A stretch of DNA of 64,000 nucleotides from Lysinibacillus piscis (GTDB lineage Bacteria > Bacillota > Bacilli > Bacillales_A > Planococcaceae): NCBI RefSeq assembly GCF_026012395.1, contig NZ_BRZA01000002.1, positions 310,001-374,000 on the forward strand, written 5' to 3'. Shown piece after piece: positions 9,697 to 19,059 of the stretch; position 1 is the first letter of the stretch, and each line of letters begins with the position of its first letter. The position numbers were made by a program, and so were the translations under genes. The notes beneath the pieces were generated by a model. That model had not been told where the DNA came from, did not search any database, and was given only the letters and a program-made list of their open reading frames with translations.

Positions 9697-10036
9697 TCCT
9701 GCCATTGTGTGGACTTCAAAATTCCCTTCTAAAATATAAATGGTATACTGTTTAGAAAGTGAAATTATATGAGATATTGAAATGAAAATAACAAGATACT
9801 ACTTACTTAACAGGTTCAGGGATTGGAAGCGGAAGAAACGTCTATGTGTCTTTAACAAAAGGTGTTAACTAGATTGTGGGAGTAATTGGTGTGCCTAATG
9901 ATCAAAATCACCGCAAGAAATTTCAGAAATTCTTAAAATAGATAACAAATATATGTTTATGTCAAAGAAAGAGCTTAGTCTAGGTTAAACTAGAAGAAGT
10001 TCTTTCTATTTTAGAGAAGAAAGGAATGGTTAATTC
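9697..10036 (+). other. Gene-free stretch with probable coding remnant
   Basis: There is no complete gene in these 340 bases. One open tail without a start codon (about 9791-9872, ending in TAG) reads ..TTYLTGSGIGSGRNVYVSLTKGVN, which looks like the C-terminus of a lost protein. A short GTG-started frame follows (..GVIGVPNDQNHRKKF.., ending TAG at about 9939-9941). A -10-like TATACT occurs near 9743. Together with the orphan gene at 10037 this is probably scar tissue of an accessory insertion between radC and mreB. Confidence 0.45.
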
Positions 10037-10645
10037 ATGCTTGATGTCAATGAATTTGAAAATGATCATTTTATTTTAAGAGTAGACTCCCCGTATTCTT
10101 TAAACTATTTAATATTTGTTCAAAATGTTTTTTTAAACAATCGAGATGGTTCACATCATTTCCCATCTGTAGATAGCTCTAAGTGGAATCTATTACAGCA
10201 CGATGACTTTCAAGCTAAATTCAAAAGTATTTGGGATGAAGTGGTTAGAAAAAATACACAAAGCCCTCACTATGATTACAATGGCGTTCTTGAATCGGAT
10301 GCTCCATTATATAGACAGCTTTTTGAAGGGAATGTAAAGGGGGACTATGGTTTTTCTGAGAGTATAAGGCTATTCCAATCTTGGTGGGGTAGTATATTTT
10401 TTGGAAAGGGAGCTGTGGAAATGGTGTATGTAGCTGAAGGAAGCGAGATTTATGATGAGTTAGCCATAGCAATAAAATCGAAAAATCTCATGATACCAAA
10501 TAATCAATTAACGATTATGCTTCTATACGATAAACAAACGATAGTTGCTCAAAATATTACGCCATATCATTATCTTTTGCCAATGGAAGAATTGTTTTTA
10601 AATAAAAACAATATAGTAATGAATATATTGAATAATTTACCTTAA
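10037..10645 (+). CDS. Uncharacterised accessory protein (possible orphan immunity protein)
   Basis: I do not recognise this 202-aa protein. It is soluble, acidic, rich in aromatic residues (many W, Y and F), without signal peptide, membrane helices or obvious catalytic motif. GAAAGGAATGG gives a ribosome binding site before ATG 10037. It is absent from the same place in B. subtilis (radC-mreB), is flanked by gene debris, and is A+T rich. Such single, aromatic-rich proteins next to debris are often immunity genes left after loss of a polymorphic toxin, but that is inference only. A terminator follows at 10733-10759. Confidence 0.6.
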   Translation: MLDVNEFENDHFILRVDSPYSLNYLIFVQNVFLNNRDGSHHFPSVDSSKWNLLQHDDFQAKFKSIWDEVVRKNTQSPHYDYNGVLESDAPLYRQLFEGNVKGDYGFSESIRLFQSWWGSIFFGKGAVEMVYVAEGSEIYDELAIAIKSKNLMIPNNQLTIMLLYDKQTIVAQNITPYHYLLPMEELFLNKNNIVMNILNNLP

Positions 10646-11160
10646 TCACCTTGTACTTGTGAAAAGGATGACACAAGTGGTACATACTTATGACCGCAAG
10701 CAATGGATTACTTTAAAAGAAAGACTGTTTTTAACCTTGCTGTTGTAGGCAAGGTTTTTGTCTGCGAACCTTTTGAAACAAAAAACGTTATATCTCTTAA
10801 GAGACAACTATGCTCTTAGCAGAAATTGGTGCTAGGTGATGGGTTGTCTTCTAGTGATAAAAAATATATGCTAAGCTATATGTACTATTTTTCTTGGTAT
10901 GGTCATTTAAATAGTATTTTTTCCGCAAGAAGTGGTATGTAGCACTACAAATTCTTGTATTTTTCCGTTATAATGAACGGTATGATTTTATGTCGAAAAT
11001 AATGAAGTATCCAGCAAAGAGACGTAGCAAACACATAACTTTGTCCAGTGGTCTTCACCATTCTGTTTTGAGGGGCAGTAAATAATTCATAGACAATCTG
11101 TGAATTCGAGATAAATGAAAAACATGTAGCTTAGGCTTGAATAGAAAGGGAGTACACAAT
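10646..11160 (+). other. Non-coding stretch before mreB, with terminator and likely mreB promoter
   Basis: It holds an intrinsic terminator at 10733-10759. A -10-like TATAAT near 10968-10973 (TTCCGTTATAATG) lacks a clear TTGACA partner, and a ~180-nt untranslated leader precedes mreB. I see no gene or known riboswitch. Confidence 0.5.
10733..10759 (+). terminator. Rho-independent terminator
   Basis: Arms AACCTTGC / GCAAGGTT with an 8-nt loop and a T run end the transcript of the accessory gene at 10037-10645. Confidence 0.8.
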
Positions 11161-12180
11161 TTGTTTGGATTAGGGAATAAAGATGTCGGGATTGACCTTG
11201 GCACAGCGAATACTCTTGTATTTATTAAAGGGAAGGGCATTGTTTTACGTGAGCCATCTGTTGTAGCAAAAAATACAAAAACAGGCGATATCGTAGCTGT
11301 AGGGAACGATGCTAAAAATATGATTGGTCGTACACCAGGTTCAATCGTGGCGATTCGTCCGATGAAAGATGGCGTTATTGCGGATTTTGATATTACAACA
11401 ACAATGATTCAATATTATTTGAGAGAGGCTTCTAAAAACTCAGGTAGCAATTGGAAAAAGCCGAATGTTATGATTTGTGTGCCATATGGTATTACTTCTG
11501 TAGAGCAACGCGCGGTTATCGATGCAGCTCGTCAAGCAGGTGCAAAAGAAGCCTTCACGATTGAAGAGCCATTTGCAGCAGCAATCGGTGCAAATTTACC
11601 TGTATGGGACCCAACAGGTTCGATGGTTGTCGATATTGGTGGTGGTACAACAGAGGTAGCGGTTATTTCATTAGGTGGTATCGTTACAAGTGAATCTGTA
11701 AGAGTTGGCGGAGATGCGATGGATCAAGCGATTATTTCGTATATTCGTAAATCCTACAATTTAACGATTGGTGAACGTACAGCAGAAAGCGTTAAAATGG
11801 AAATTGGTACAGCTCTTGTTGAAGATGTAGTGGACATGATTGAAATTCGTGGACGTGATTTATTAACAGGTTTACCAAAAACAATTGAGGTTTCGTCAAA
11901 AGAAATTTGTGAATCTTTACGTGAAGCAGTAGCCGCAATTATTGATGGTGTTCGTAAAACATTAGAACAAACACCACCAGAGTTATCAGCGGATGTTATG
12001 GAACGTGGTATTGTACTAACAGGTGGTGGTGCGTTACTGAAGAACTTAGATAAAGTGATCAGTCATGAAACAAATATGCCTGTCTTTATCGCAGAAAACC
12101 CACTGGATTGTGTAGCGATTGGTACAGGTAAAGCACTTGATAATATTGATTTAATTCGTCAGCAACAAATGAAAGGGTAA
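11161..12180 (+). CDS. mreB: Rod-shape-determining actin homologue MreB
   Basis: Bacterial actin that organises the elongation machinery (Rod complex) under the membrane. The protein of 339 aa shows the actin/HSP70 ATPase motifs: phosphate-1 ([11 protein letters not shown]), phosphate-2 ([15 protein letters not shown]) and the adenosine region ([15 protein letters not shown]). AAAGGGA at 11146-11152 supports the TTG start at 11161, giving [14 protein letters not shown], the same N-terminus style as in B. subtilis; a TTG at 11137 would add eight residues overlapping the ribosome binding site. It heads the mreB-mreC-mreD-minC-minD operon. Confidence 0.97.
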   Translation: MFGLGNKDVGIDLGTANTLVFIKGKGIVLREPSVVAKNTKTGDIVAVGNDAKNMIGRTPGSIVAIRPMKDGVIADFDITTTMIQYYLREASKNSGSNWKKPNVMICVPYGITSVEQRAVIDAARQAGAKEAFTIEEPFAAAIGANLPVWDPTGSMVVDIGGGTTEVAVISLGGIVTSESVRVGGDAMDQAIISYIRKSYNLTIGERTAESVKMEIGTALVEDVVDMIEIRGRDLLTGLPKTIEVSSKEICESLREAVAAIIDGVRKTLEQTPPELSADVMERGIVLTGGGALLKNLDKVISHETNMPVFIAENPLDCVAIGTGKALDNIDLIRQQQMKG

Positions 12181-12193
12181 GGGGGGTTAGACA

Positions 12194-13108
12194 ATGCCAC
12201 ACTTTTTTTTCAACAAGAAACTCATTTTACTACTGGTAGGGATGATTTTTCTTGTGGCATTGATTAGTTTCTCATTACGTGATCGGACAAACGCAACCTT
12301 ACCCGAGCAAATTATTAAAGATACTGTCGGCTTTGCACAATCCATTGTTGCGAAGCCGGCGAATTATGTTACAGGCATTTTTAATAATATTGATTCACTT
12401 TTAAACACGTATGAAGAAAATAAACGCCTAAAAGCACGTTTAGAAGATTTTGCGGTTGTGCAAGCAGAAGCGACCGATTTAAAATCACAAAACCAAAAAC
12501 TTCAAGACTTGCTCGATAAAAAAGATAGTTTGCGTGAATTTGATCCAATTCATGCAACCGTTATTGCTCGAAATCCTGATCAATGGGAAGAGAAAATTAT
12601 TTTAAATAGAGGCTCTTCACATGGAGTCAAAACCAATATGGCTGTTATGACGGCACAAGGGTTAATCGGTAAAATTATACTGGTTACACCATTTACGTCT
12701 GAAGTGGAGTTATTATATACAAATAATCCTAACTATCGTGTTTCAGCAATGGTTTTAGGTGAAAAAGAAGCATATGGTTTAATTGAAGGGTTTGATAAAG
12801 AGCGTAATGAGCTCATTATGAAACGAATTAATGCTAGTCTAACTGTTAAAAAAGGCGAGCAGGTCATTTCATCAGGTCTTGGTGGTATTTTCCCAAAAGG
12901 TGTACCAATTGGTGAGATTACAGAGGTGAGCACAGATGATTATGGGCTAACCAAAATGGTGTATGTGAAGCCATCAGCGGACTTTTCTATTTTAGAGCAT
13001 GTGGTCATTGCCAAACGTTCTTCTATTACGATTGATGGTTCAGATGGTGATGCGACGAATCAAGATTTAACAAATCCACAAAAGGCGGATGAGGAGGAAA
13101 CAAACTAA
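12194..13108 (+). CDS. mreC: Rod-shape-determining protein MreC
   Basis: A 304-aa bitopic membrane protein with an N-terminal membrane helix (residues ~8-27), a coiled coil (about 70-110, EENKRLKARLEDF..LKSQNQKLQDLL), and two beta-rich extracytoplasmic domains with the family segments VIARNPDQWEEKIILNRGSSHGVK and GLGGIFPKGVPIGEI. It links MreB filaments to penicillin-binding proteins. The Asp/Thr/Asn-rich tail (about 280-304) is variable in the family. GGGGGG before the ATG serves as ribosome binding site. Its stop overlaps mreD (TAATG). Confidence 0.96.
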   Translation: MPHFFFNKKLILLLVGMIFLVALISFSLRDRTNATLPEQIIKDTVGFAQSIVAKPANYVTGIFNNIDSLLNTYEENKRLKARLEDFAVVQAEATDLKSQNQKLQDLLDKKDSLREFDPIHATVIARNPDQWEEKIILNRGSSHGVKTNMAVMTAQGLIGKIILVTPFTSEVELLYTNNPNYRVSAMVLGEKEAYGLIEGFDKERNELIMKRINASLTVKKGEQVISSGLGGIFPKGVPIGEITEVSTDDYGLTKMVYVKPSADFSILEHVVIAKRSSITIDGSDGDATNQDLTNPQKADEEETN

Positions 13109-13632
13109 TGGTGCGATTCCTCATTCCCACAGTGGCTGTATTACTTTTTTTATTAGAACCTGAGCTGGCTATGCTTTCCCCCATTGAAATACATGGGGAT
13201 ATTTATTACTTAGTACCACGATTTTTAATTTTATATTTAATTTTTATATCCATCTATTACAGTCGTCAACGTGCAGTTATGTATGGTCTTTTTTTTGGTG
13301 TCTTGTATGATGTCTTTTACATTGATATTATTGGATTATATTCAGTGTTATATCCGCTTGTTTGTTTTGTGGCGGGATCTATCGTTAAAGTCATTCATCA
13401 GCATTTAGTGGTCACAACGAGTGTTTCTGTTATTTTAGTGGCGATATTAGAATTTATTCTGTATCAATTTTTCTATTTAATTGATTTCACAACGATTCCA
13501 TTAGCTGTTTTTTTACAGTCAAGATTGTTGCCAACCATTATTGCCAATGCGCTATTTTTAATGATTTTAGGGTGGGCTTTCAGATATCTAATTCATGCAC
13601 GTGTTTTACAGAGAGCACGTGAAGTTTCTTAA
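13108..13632 (+). CDS. mreD: Rod-shape-determining protein MreD
   Basis: A 174-aa integral membrane protein with five to six hydrophobic helices and the family segment FGVLYDVFYIDIIGLYS. It starts one base inside the mreC stop, so translation is probably coupled; GAGGAGG lies just upstream. It completes the MreBCD complex for cell wall elongation. Confidence 0.93.
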   Translation: MVRFLIPTVAVLLFLLEPELAMLSPIEIHGDIYYLVPRFLILYLIFISIYYSRQRAVMYGLFFGVLYDVFYIDIIGLYSVLYPLVCFVAGSIVKVIHQHLVVTTSVSVILVAILEFILYQFFYLIDFTTIPLAVFLQSRLLPTIIANALFLMILGWAFRYLIHARVLQRAREVS

Positions 13633-13661
13633 TGTAAAGAGCAATGTGGGGTGAGACATTC

Positions 13662-14330
13662 ATGAAAAAGCAAATCGTGCATATGAAAGGGACGAAGGAT
13701 GGATTTGTTCTGCGACTAGACGATCAGTGTGCATATGTTGAGTTATTAGATGAATTGAAAAAAAAGGTTTTAGAAGGTGGCATTGATGGTAAAGTCAATG
13801 TACAGCTTGATTTAGGCTATCGTTATTGTACCGAAGAACAATTACAAGAGTTAATTAGCATTGTTCAGGAAACAGAGCAGCTCATCGTTTCAAATGTGCA
13901 TAGTGAAGTATTGACTGTCCAAGAGAGTAACTTGAAAATGATTGAAAGTCAGCAGGATACATATATAGGTGTAGTCAGATCGGGGCAAGTTTTACGTGCG
14001 CCAGGTGACATTGTCATTGTTGGCAACATCAATCCAAATGGACGTGTTGAAGCAGGCGGAAATGTCTATGTGTTGGGCAAATTAAAGGGGATTGTACACG
14101 CAGGTGTAAATGGTAAAAAAGAGTCTATTATTGCAGCCTCACGCTTTGAAGCTACACATATTATGATTGCTGATCAGGTAGAGGTCATGTCAGATGAGCA
14201 ATTAAAGGCGATGAATCAGACAGAAATGACTTGTGCTTTTATAGGCTATGAAGGACGTATTGCGTATGATCAAATTCATGTGTTGAAAAATATTCGACCA
14301 TTGTTAAATGTGTCTAAGGGAGGAAGCTAG
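13662..14330 (+). CDS. minC: Septum site-determining protein MinC
   Basis: Inhibitor of FtsZ assembly that works with MinD to block division at the poles. The protein of about 222 aa has an N-terminal FtsZ-interacting domain (1-100) and a C-terminal beta-helix dimer domain with the diagnostic VVRSGQVLRAPGDIVIVGNINPNGRVEAGGNVYVLG. GGGTGAG at 13648-13654 supports ATG 13662; an in-frame ATG at 13644 lies before it. It is part of the mre-min operon and is separated from minD by one base. Confidence 0.95.
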   Translation: MKKQIVHMKGTKDGFVLRLDDQCAYVELLDELKKKVLEGGIDGKVNVQLDLGYRYCTEEQLQELISIVQETEQLIVSNVHSEVLTVQESNLKMIESQQDTYIGVVRSGQVLRAPGDIVIVGNINPNGRVEAGGNVYVLGKLKGIVHAGVNGKKESIIAASRFEATHIMIADQVEVMSDEQLKAMNQTEMTCAFIGYEGRIAYDQIHVLKNIRPLLNVSKGGS

Positions 14331-14331
14331 T

Positions 14332-15129
14332 GTGGGAGAAGCAATTGTTATAACTTCAGGTAAGGGTGGTGTTGGTAAAACAACAACAACCGCTAACATT
14401 GGCACTGCATTGGCTTTACAAGGAAAAAAAGTATGTTTAGTTGATACGGATATTGGTTTGCGTAATTTAGATGTTGTTTTAGGTCTTGAGAATCGCATTA
14501 TTTATGATTTAGTGGATGTGGTAGAAGGCCGTTGTAAAGTGCATCAAGCATTAATTAAAGATAAACGAGTCGATGAAAAATTATACTTATTACCTGCTGC
14601 TCAAACAACAGATAAAAATGCTGTAACACCTGAGCAAATGAAAAACCTGATTGACGAGTTAAAGCGTGATTATGATTATGTGCTAATCGATTGTCCAGCA
14701 GGGATTGAACAAGGTTATCGTAATGCCGTAGCAGGGGCTGACCATGCGATTGTGGTGACAACACCTGAAATCTCGGCTGTACGTGATGCAGACCGTATCA
14801 TTGGCTTATTGGAACAAGAAAATATTACAGCACCTAAGCTAGTCATTAATCGTATTCGTCAGCATATGATGAAAAATGGTGATACATTAGATGTGAACGA
14901 AATTACAACACATTTATCGATTGATTTATTAGGAATTATTACAGATAATGAAGGTGTCATTGCCTCATCAAATAGAGGTGAACCTGTTGTGATGGATCCT
15001 ACTAATAAAGCATCTTTGGGCTATCGCAATATTGCTCGTCGAATCCTTGGCGAATCCGTACCATTGATGGTGATTGAAGAAGAGCAAAAAGGCATGTTCT
15101 CTAAATTAAAATCATTATTTTCAAAATAA
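14332..15129 (+). CDS. minD: Septum site-determining ATPase MinD
   Basis: Membrane-bound ParA/MinD-family ATPase that recruits MinC. The deviant Walker A (SGKGGVGKTT) lies at residues ~9-18, the conserved LVDTDIGLRNLD follows, and the C-terminal amphipathic membrane-targeting helix (KGMFSKLKSLFSK) is present. AAGGGAGG at 14316-14323 points to GTG 14332, giving about 265 aa and the N-terminus MGEAIVITSGKGGVGKTT. There is no minE, as is usual in Bacillales. The operon ends at the terminator at 15133-15172. Confidence 0.97.
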   Translation: MGEAIVITSGKGGVGKTTTTANIGTALALQGKKVCLVDTDIGLRNLDVVLGLENRIIYDLVDVVEGRCKVHQALIKDKRVDEKLYLLPAAQTTDKNAVTPEQMKNLIDELKRDYDYVLIDCPAGIEQGYRNAVAGADHAIVVTTPEISAVRDADRIIGLLEQENITAPKLVINRIRQHMMKNGDTLDVNEITTHLSIDLLGIITDNEGVIASSNRGEPVVMDPTNKASLGYRNIARRILGESVPLMVIEEEQKGMFSKLKSLFSK

Positions 15130-15132
15130 TAC

Positions 15133-15172
15133 AATCCCTCTCGTACCTGTTTTGTTGGCGAGAGGGATTTTT
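15133..15172 (+). terminator. Rho-independent terminator after minD
   Basis: Arms AATCCCTCTCG / CGAGAGGGATT followed by T residues, four bases after the minD stop. Confidence 0.9.
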
Positions 15173-15220
15173 GCATGAAGCGAAATGTTAGAACATATAG
15201 TGTGAAAAAAGGATGAAGGC

Positions 15221-15775
15221 TTGTTTACAAAATGGAAATGGCTTGCTGCGTTCTTTGTAGTGGCGATTGTGATGTTGCTTGTTCGGTTGGAAGATCAAGA
15301 TGTGCTGGATACGTCTGTAAGGCAAGTGGTGATGACATCAGCAGATTTAACGTATTTAGCAGAGTTGGGACAAGAATGGTTTCATCAAAAAGAAACTACC
15401 ATTATGGTATCCAGTGATATTAGTCAGGCTGAATTACTAACGTTTACGGATGCACAGGCATGGAGAGAAGGCTTTTTGTTGAAGTATGATGTGGGATTAC
15501 CTATTTATGCGGGACAAGGCGGCTTAATCGTTTATACAGGACATACGAAGTATACAGGTAAAACAATGACGATTAGTTATGATGATGGCACAATGGTATC
15601 ATATGGTAAGCTAGATCGCATCGAGCAACTCCCATATACACGAATATATCAACGAGATTTAATCGGTATGAAGGAAGCGGGGCAATTGTACATTTCTATT
15701 GAGAAGGATGGCGTTCATTATACATTAGAGCAAATTGTACAATGGCTCGAATCGGCAAATATCCATGAAAATTAA
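15221..15775 (+). CDS. spoIVFA: SpoIVFA-like protein (degenerate M23 domain)
   Basis: A 184-aa bitopic protein with a membrane helix at residues ~5-20, and a C-terminal lysostaphin/M23-like domain (about 95-165: VGLPIYAGQGGLIVYTGHTKYTGKTMTISYDDGTMVSYGKL) without the zinc-binding histidines of active M23 enzymes. In B. subtilis SpoIVFA holds SpoIVFB and BofA in the outer forespore membrane and gates pro-sigma-K processing. Position directly before spoIVFB supports this. It is shorter than the B. subtilis protein as I remember it (~260 aa), mainly in the N-terminal half. Start TTG 15221 after AAAGGATGAAGG. Confidence 0.82.
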   Translation: MFTKWKWLAAFFVVAIVMLLVRLEDQDVLDTSVRQVVMTSADLTYLAELGQEWFHQKETTIMVSSDISQAELLTFTDAQAWREGFLLKYDVGLPIYAGQGGLIVYTGHTKYTGKTMTISYDDGTMVSYGKLDRIEQLPYTRIYQRDLIGMKEAGQLYISIEKDGVHYTLEQIVQWLESANIHEN

Positions 15776-16376
15776 ATTACACATTTTGTGTATTCCTCTC
15801 ATCTTGGTGATGCTCATAAATGGTCAAATTGCAACGTATATGATTATTCTTAGTTCATTACTATGGCATGAAATGGGGCATTTAGTGATGGCTGTGCTTT
15901 GCCATATTAAAGTAAAGTCATGTACGATTGCACCATATGGAGGAGAAATTGAATTCGCTCACCCAGCAACTGTACAGCCTTCTGCATTGTTGTGGATTGC
16001 TTTAGGTGGACCAATGGCTACAATTGTAGGAATTGGTCTTTCCTTATTATTACCAGAATTACTCGCTAATGCATTAGTAAAAACGCAGCTTATTTTATTA
16101 TGTATGAATATTTGTCCACTGATTCCACTGGATGGTGGCAGGATCGTGCTCGCTTCCTTATATATTTATTGTCCATCTACACAGGTCATTGATTATTATT
16201 ATGGTGCTTCATTAGTAATGGCTACATGTCTATTATTGGGTGTTATTAGTTTTTTGCCACACGTCCTATTTTTAATTGTCGTCTGTCTATTTATTTGGTT
16301 GCAAGCATGGAAAGAATGGCGTTATCGAAAATATCGCTTAGCATTTGAGAAATATGCAATGAAGCGATTGACTTAA
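15765..16376 (+). CDS. spoIVFB: SpoIVFB site-2 protease (sigma-K activation)
   Basis: Intramembrane metalloprotease of the S2P family that releases mature sigma-K in the mother cell. About 203 aa with six hydrophobic segments, the zinc motif HEMGH (LLWHEMGHLVMAV) and the second-site motif NICPLIPLDGGRI. The ATG at 15765 lies inside the 3' end of spoIVFA (11-base overlap) without a good ribosome binding site, so translation is probably coupled. The family's usual C-terminal CBS domain is absent here; the protein stops after a basic segment. The equivalent B. subtilis protein is longer (~288 aa by memory). Confidence 0.9.
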   Translation: MKIKLHILCIPLILVMLINGQIATYMIILSSLLWHEMGHLVMAVLCHIKVKSCTIAPYGGEIEFAHPATVQPSALLWIALGGPMATIVGIGLSLLLPELLANALVKTQLILLCMNICPLIPLDGGRIVLASLYIYCPSTQVIDYYYGASLVMATCLLLGVISFLPHVLFLIVVCLFIWLQAWKEWRYRKYRLAFEKYAMKRLT

Positions 16377-16384
16377 AAAATTTT

Positions 16385-16540
16385 TTGTGGTAATATCTTA
16401 ATGTTATTGTTTGTAGCACCTGGTAGGATAAACAAATGTATTTATTCTAGTCAACCCATTGCTACTACAACCGCTCTGGAAAGGTTTAAGTATCTTTGGA
16501 TCACCTTTCAATACAGGCGAGTCTGAGTCTAAGAGGAGGT
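16385..16540 (+). promoter_or_regulatory. Ribosomal protein L21 leader (candidate)
   Basis: A leader of roughly 150 nt before rplU, in the same place as the known Bacillales L21 leader RNA. Visible elements are a stretch of paired arms (AAAGGTTTAAG.. with ..CACCTTTC around 16479-16510) and the purine-rich AAGAGGAGGTG that contains the rplU ribosome binding site at 16530-16541. The family is thought to sense L21 for autoregulation. I assign it by place and general shape; a covariance search is needed to confirm it. Confidence 0.5.
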
Positions 16541-16548
16541 GCAGTAAA

Positions 16549-16857
16549 ATGTACGCAATTATTGAAACTGGTGGTAAACAAATCAAAGTAGAAGCTGGTC
16601 AAGAAATCTACGTTGAAAAATTAGGTGTAGAAGCTGACGAAGTGGTAACATTTGATAAAGTATTATTCGTAGGTGGCGAAACAGTTAAAGTTGGAGCTCC
16701 AACTGTTGAAGGTGCAACTGTAACAGCGAAAGTTGTCAAAGAAGGTCGCGCTAAAAAAATTACTGTTTTCAAATTGAAAGCGAAAAAGAACTACCGTCGT
16801 AAACAAGGTCACCGTCAACCTTACACAAAATTAGTTGTTGAAGCAATCAACGCTTAA
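16549..16857 (+). CDS. rplU: 50S ribosomal protein L21
   Basis: A 102-aa L21 with the classic N-terminus [18 protein letters not shown] and the basic C-terminal signature [17 protein letters not shown]. The ribosome binding site AAGAGGAGGTG precedes ATG 16549. It heads the conserved rplU-prp-rpmA operon. Confidence 0.98.
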   Translation: MYAIIETGGKQIKVEAGQEIYVEKLGVEADEVVTFDKVLFVGGETVKVGAPTVEGATVTAKVVKEGRAKKITVFKLKAKKNYRRKQGHRQPYTKLVVEAINA

Positions 16858-16873
16858 TAATGAGGTGTGTAAT

Positions 16874-17525
<652 letters not shown>

Positions 17526-17530
17526 TATTC

Positions 17531-17561
17531 AAAAGGATTGCTATTTAGCAGTCCTTTTTTT
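17531..17561 (+). terminator. Rho-independent terminator after rpmA
   Basis: Arms AAAGGATTGC / GCAGTCCTTT with a 6-nt loop and T run. Confidence 0.88.
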
Positions 17562-17601
17562 CTTGTAGATAATATGTTACGATAATGACAATTACATAAA
17601 G

Positions 17602-17768
17602 TTATATAAGTGCTCATCGTGATGGATGAGGTAAAAGGGAAACTAGTGCAAAGCTAGTGCAGCCCCCGCTACTGTAAACGAGAATGAAACTACAAAGCCA
17701 CTGACGAAGGTTGGGAAGGTGTAGGAGTAAAATGATTCGACAGCCAGGAAACCTGCTTATATAAAATG
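17602..17768 (+). promoter_or_regulatory. Cobalamin riboswitch 1 (controls btuC-btuD)
   Basis: An adenosylcobalamin-type riboswitch. The B12 box AGCCAGGAAACCTGC is at 17742-17756. The upstream conserved parts are present in order: GATGAGGTAAAAGGGAA, GTGCAAAGCTAGTGCAGCCCCCGCTACTGTAA, and GCCACTGACGAAGGTTGGGAAGG. It is followed by a terminator at 17843-17877 that would stop transcription when B12 is bound. It is nearly identical, in inverted orientation, to the riboswitch at 21708-21874 (about four differences over 167 nt). Confidence 0.95.
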
Positions 17769-17842
17769 ATATTAACTTTTCGGAGGGAGGAGTTTCAGGA
17801 TAAGGACTTAGTATATACATAGAGCGAATACTTATCATGAAT

Positions 17843-17877
17843 GCCAAACCTTGCTGTAAAAGCGGGGTTTGGCTTTT
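17843..17877 (+). terminator. Riboswitch-controlled terminator before btuC
   Basis: Arms GCCAAACC / GGGTTTGGC with a T run lie 75 nt downstream of the cobalamin aptamer. Confidence 0.85.
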
Positions 17878-17888
17878 TTATTAGAAAT

Positions 17889-17972
17889 AAAGTGGCGGAT
17901 AGAACACTCAAAGTGGTGGATAGACCTATCGAACTGACGGATAGAATGCTCAAAGTGACGGATAGGGCTACC
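17889..17972. repeat. Four tandem copies of a ~21-nt repeat
   Basis: Imperfect head-to-tail copies begin at 17889, 17910, 17932 and 17952. Each contains (A)AAGTGRYGGATAG followed by a variable 7-9 nt. They fill the space between the riboswitch terminator and the btuC ribosome binding site. Confidence 0.8.
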
Positions 17973-18011
17973 ATTTTATAGTTGTTGCAAGTTTTTGGAT
18001 TAGGAGAAAAT

Positions 18012-19055
18012 ATGAAAATAAAAAAATTAATGATTTTATATACTATGCTGACGATTTGCTTACTGATTGTCATGACTGTTGCCATAATGGTAGGCTCGGT
18101 TGGGCTCACGCCTTTAACTGTATGGCAAATTTTATTGGATAAAATTGGTGTTGATTTAGGGCAGAAGGTAGGAAATGCGCAACAAATTATTATTTGGGAA
18201 ATTCGTATGCCTCGTGTGCTATTAGCCGCTATTGTTGGAGCGGCGTTAGCGATTAGTGGGGCAGCTATTCAAGCCATTGTGCGTAATTCTATCGCAGATC
18301 CGTATATTTTGGGGGTCTCCTCAGGTGCTTCTGTTGGGGCAACACTCGTTATTTTAGTAGGGGCATTTAGCTTTTTGGGTATGTACGCACTCTCTATTTC
18401 AGCCTTTATCTTTGCCCTGCTGTCGATTGTCATTGTCTTTGGCTTAGCCCGTGTACAAGGACGTACTTCGGTCATTCGTTTATTGCTAGCGGGTATTGCC
18501 GTATCTCTTGTATTTTCAGCCATTACAAACTTTCTATTGATGATGTCAAAGCAGCAAAATGCTATACAAGCTGTGATGCACTGGATGCTTGGTAGTCTAG
18601 CTGGTGCAAAATGGATGAATATTTGGATTCCAGCGCTTGCATTAGTAGTGGTATTTATCATATTGCTTATCAATTATCGCCAGCTAAACGCTTTACTAAT
18701 GGGGGAGGAAGCAGCAACTACATTAGGCATCCATTTAGAAAAATTCCGTTTATTTATTATTGTGGCGGTGTCTTTATTAGTAGGAGTTGTTGTCGCAATT
18801 AGTGGTAGCATTGGCTTTGTTGGATTGATTATCCCGCATATTGTGCGTATGTTTGTTGGCTCTAATTATAAAAATGTTTTGCCATTTAGTGCATTAGCAG
18901 GGGCTATTTTTTTAGTAGTAGCAGATATTGTCGCGCGCATTGTCATAGCACCACAGGAAATGCCGATTGGGATTATTACGGCATTGTGTGGCTCACCATT
19001 CTTTATTTGGATGCTACGCAAGCAAAAATATTCGTTTGGGGAAGGAGAATCCTAG
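18012..19055 (+). CDS. btuC: Vitamin B12 ABC transporter permease (BtuC/FecCD family)
   Basis: Integral membrane subunit of a cobalamin importer. About 347 aa with roughly nine to ten hydrophobic helices and the FecCD signatures WEIRMPRVLLAAIVGAALAISGAAIQAIVRN, LADPYILGVSSGAS-like ADPYILGVSSGASVGA, GSIGFVGLIIPHIVR, and the C-terminal EMPIGIITALCGSPFFIWML. AGGAG at 18002-18006 supports ATG 18012. The B12 riboswitch upstream makes cobalamin or a cobinamide the likely substrate rather than iron. It is coupled closely to the ATPase gene. Confidence 0.93.
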   Translation: MKIKKLMILYTMLTICLLIVMTVAIMVGSVGLTPLTVWQILLDKIGVDLGQKVGNAQQIIIWEIRMPRVLLAAIVGAALAISGAAIQAIVRNSIADPYILGVSSGASVGATLVILVGAFSFLGMYALSISAFIFALLSIVIVFGLARVQGRTSVIRLLLAGIAVSLVFSAITNFLLMMSKQQNAIQAVMHWMLGSLAGAKWMNIWIPALALVVVFIILLINYRQLNALLMGEEAATTLGIHLEKFRLFIIVAVSLLVGVVVAISGSIGFVGLIIPHIVRMFVGSNYKNVLPFSALAGAIFLVVADIVARIVIAPQEMPIGIITALCGSPFFIWMLRKQKYSFGEGES

Positions 19056-19059
19056 TGAG

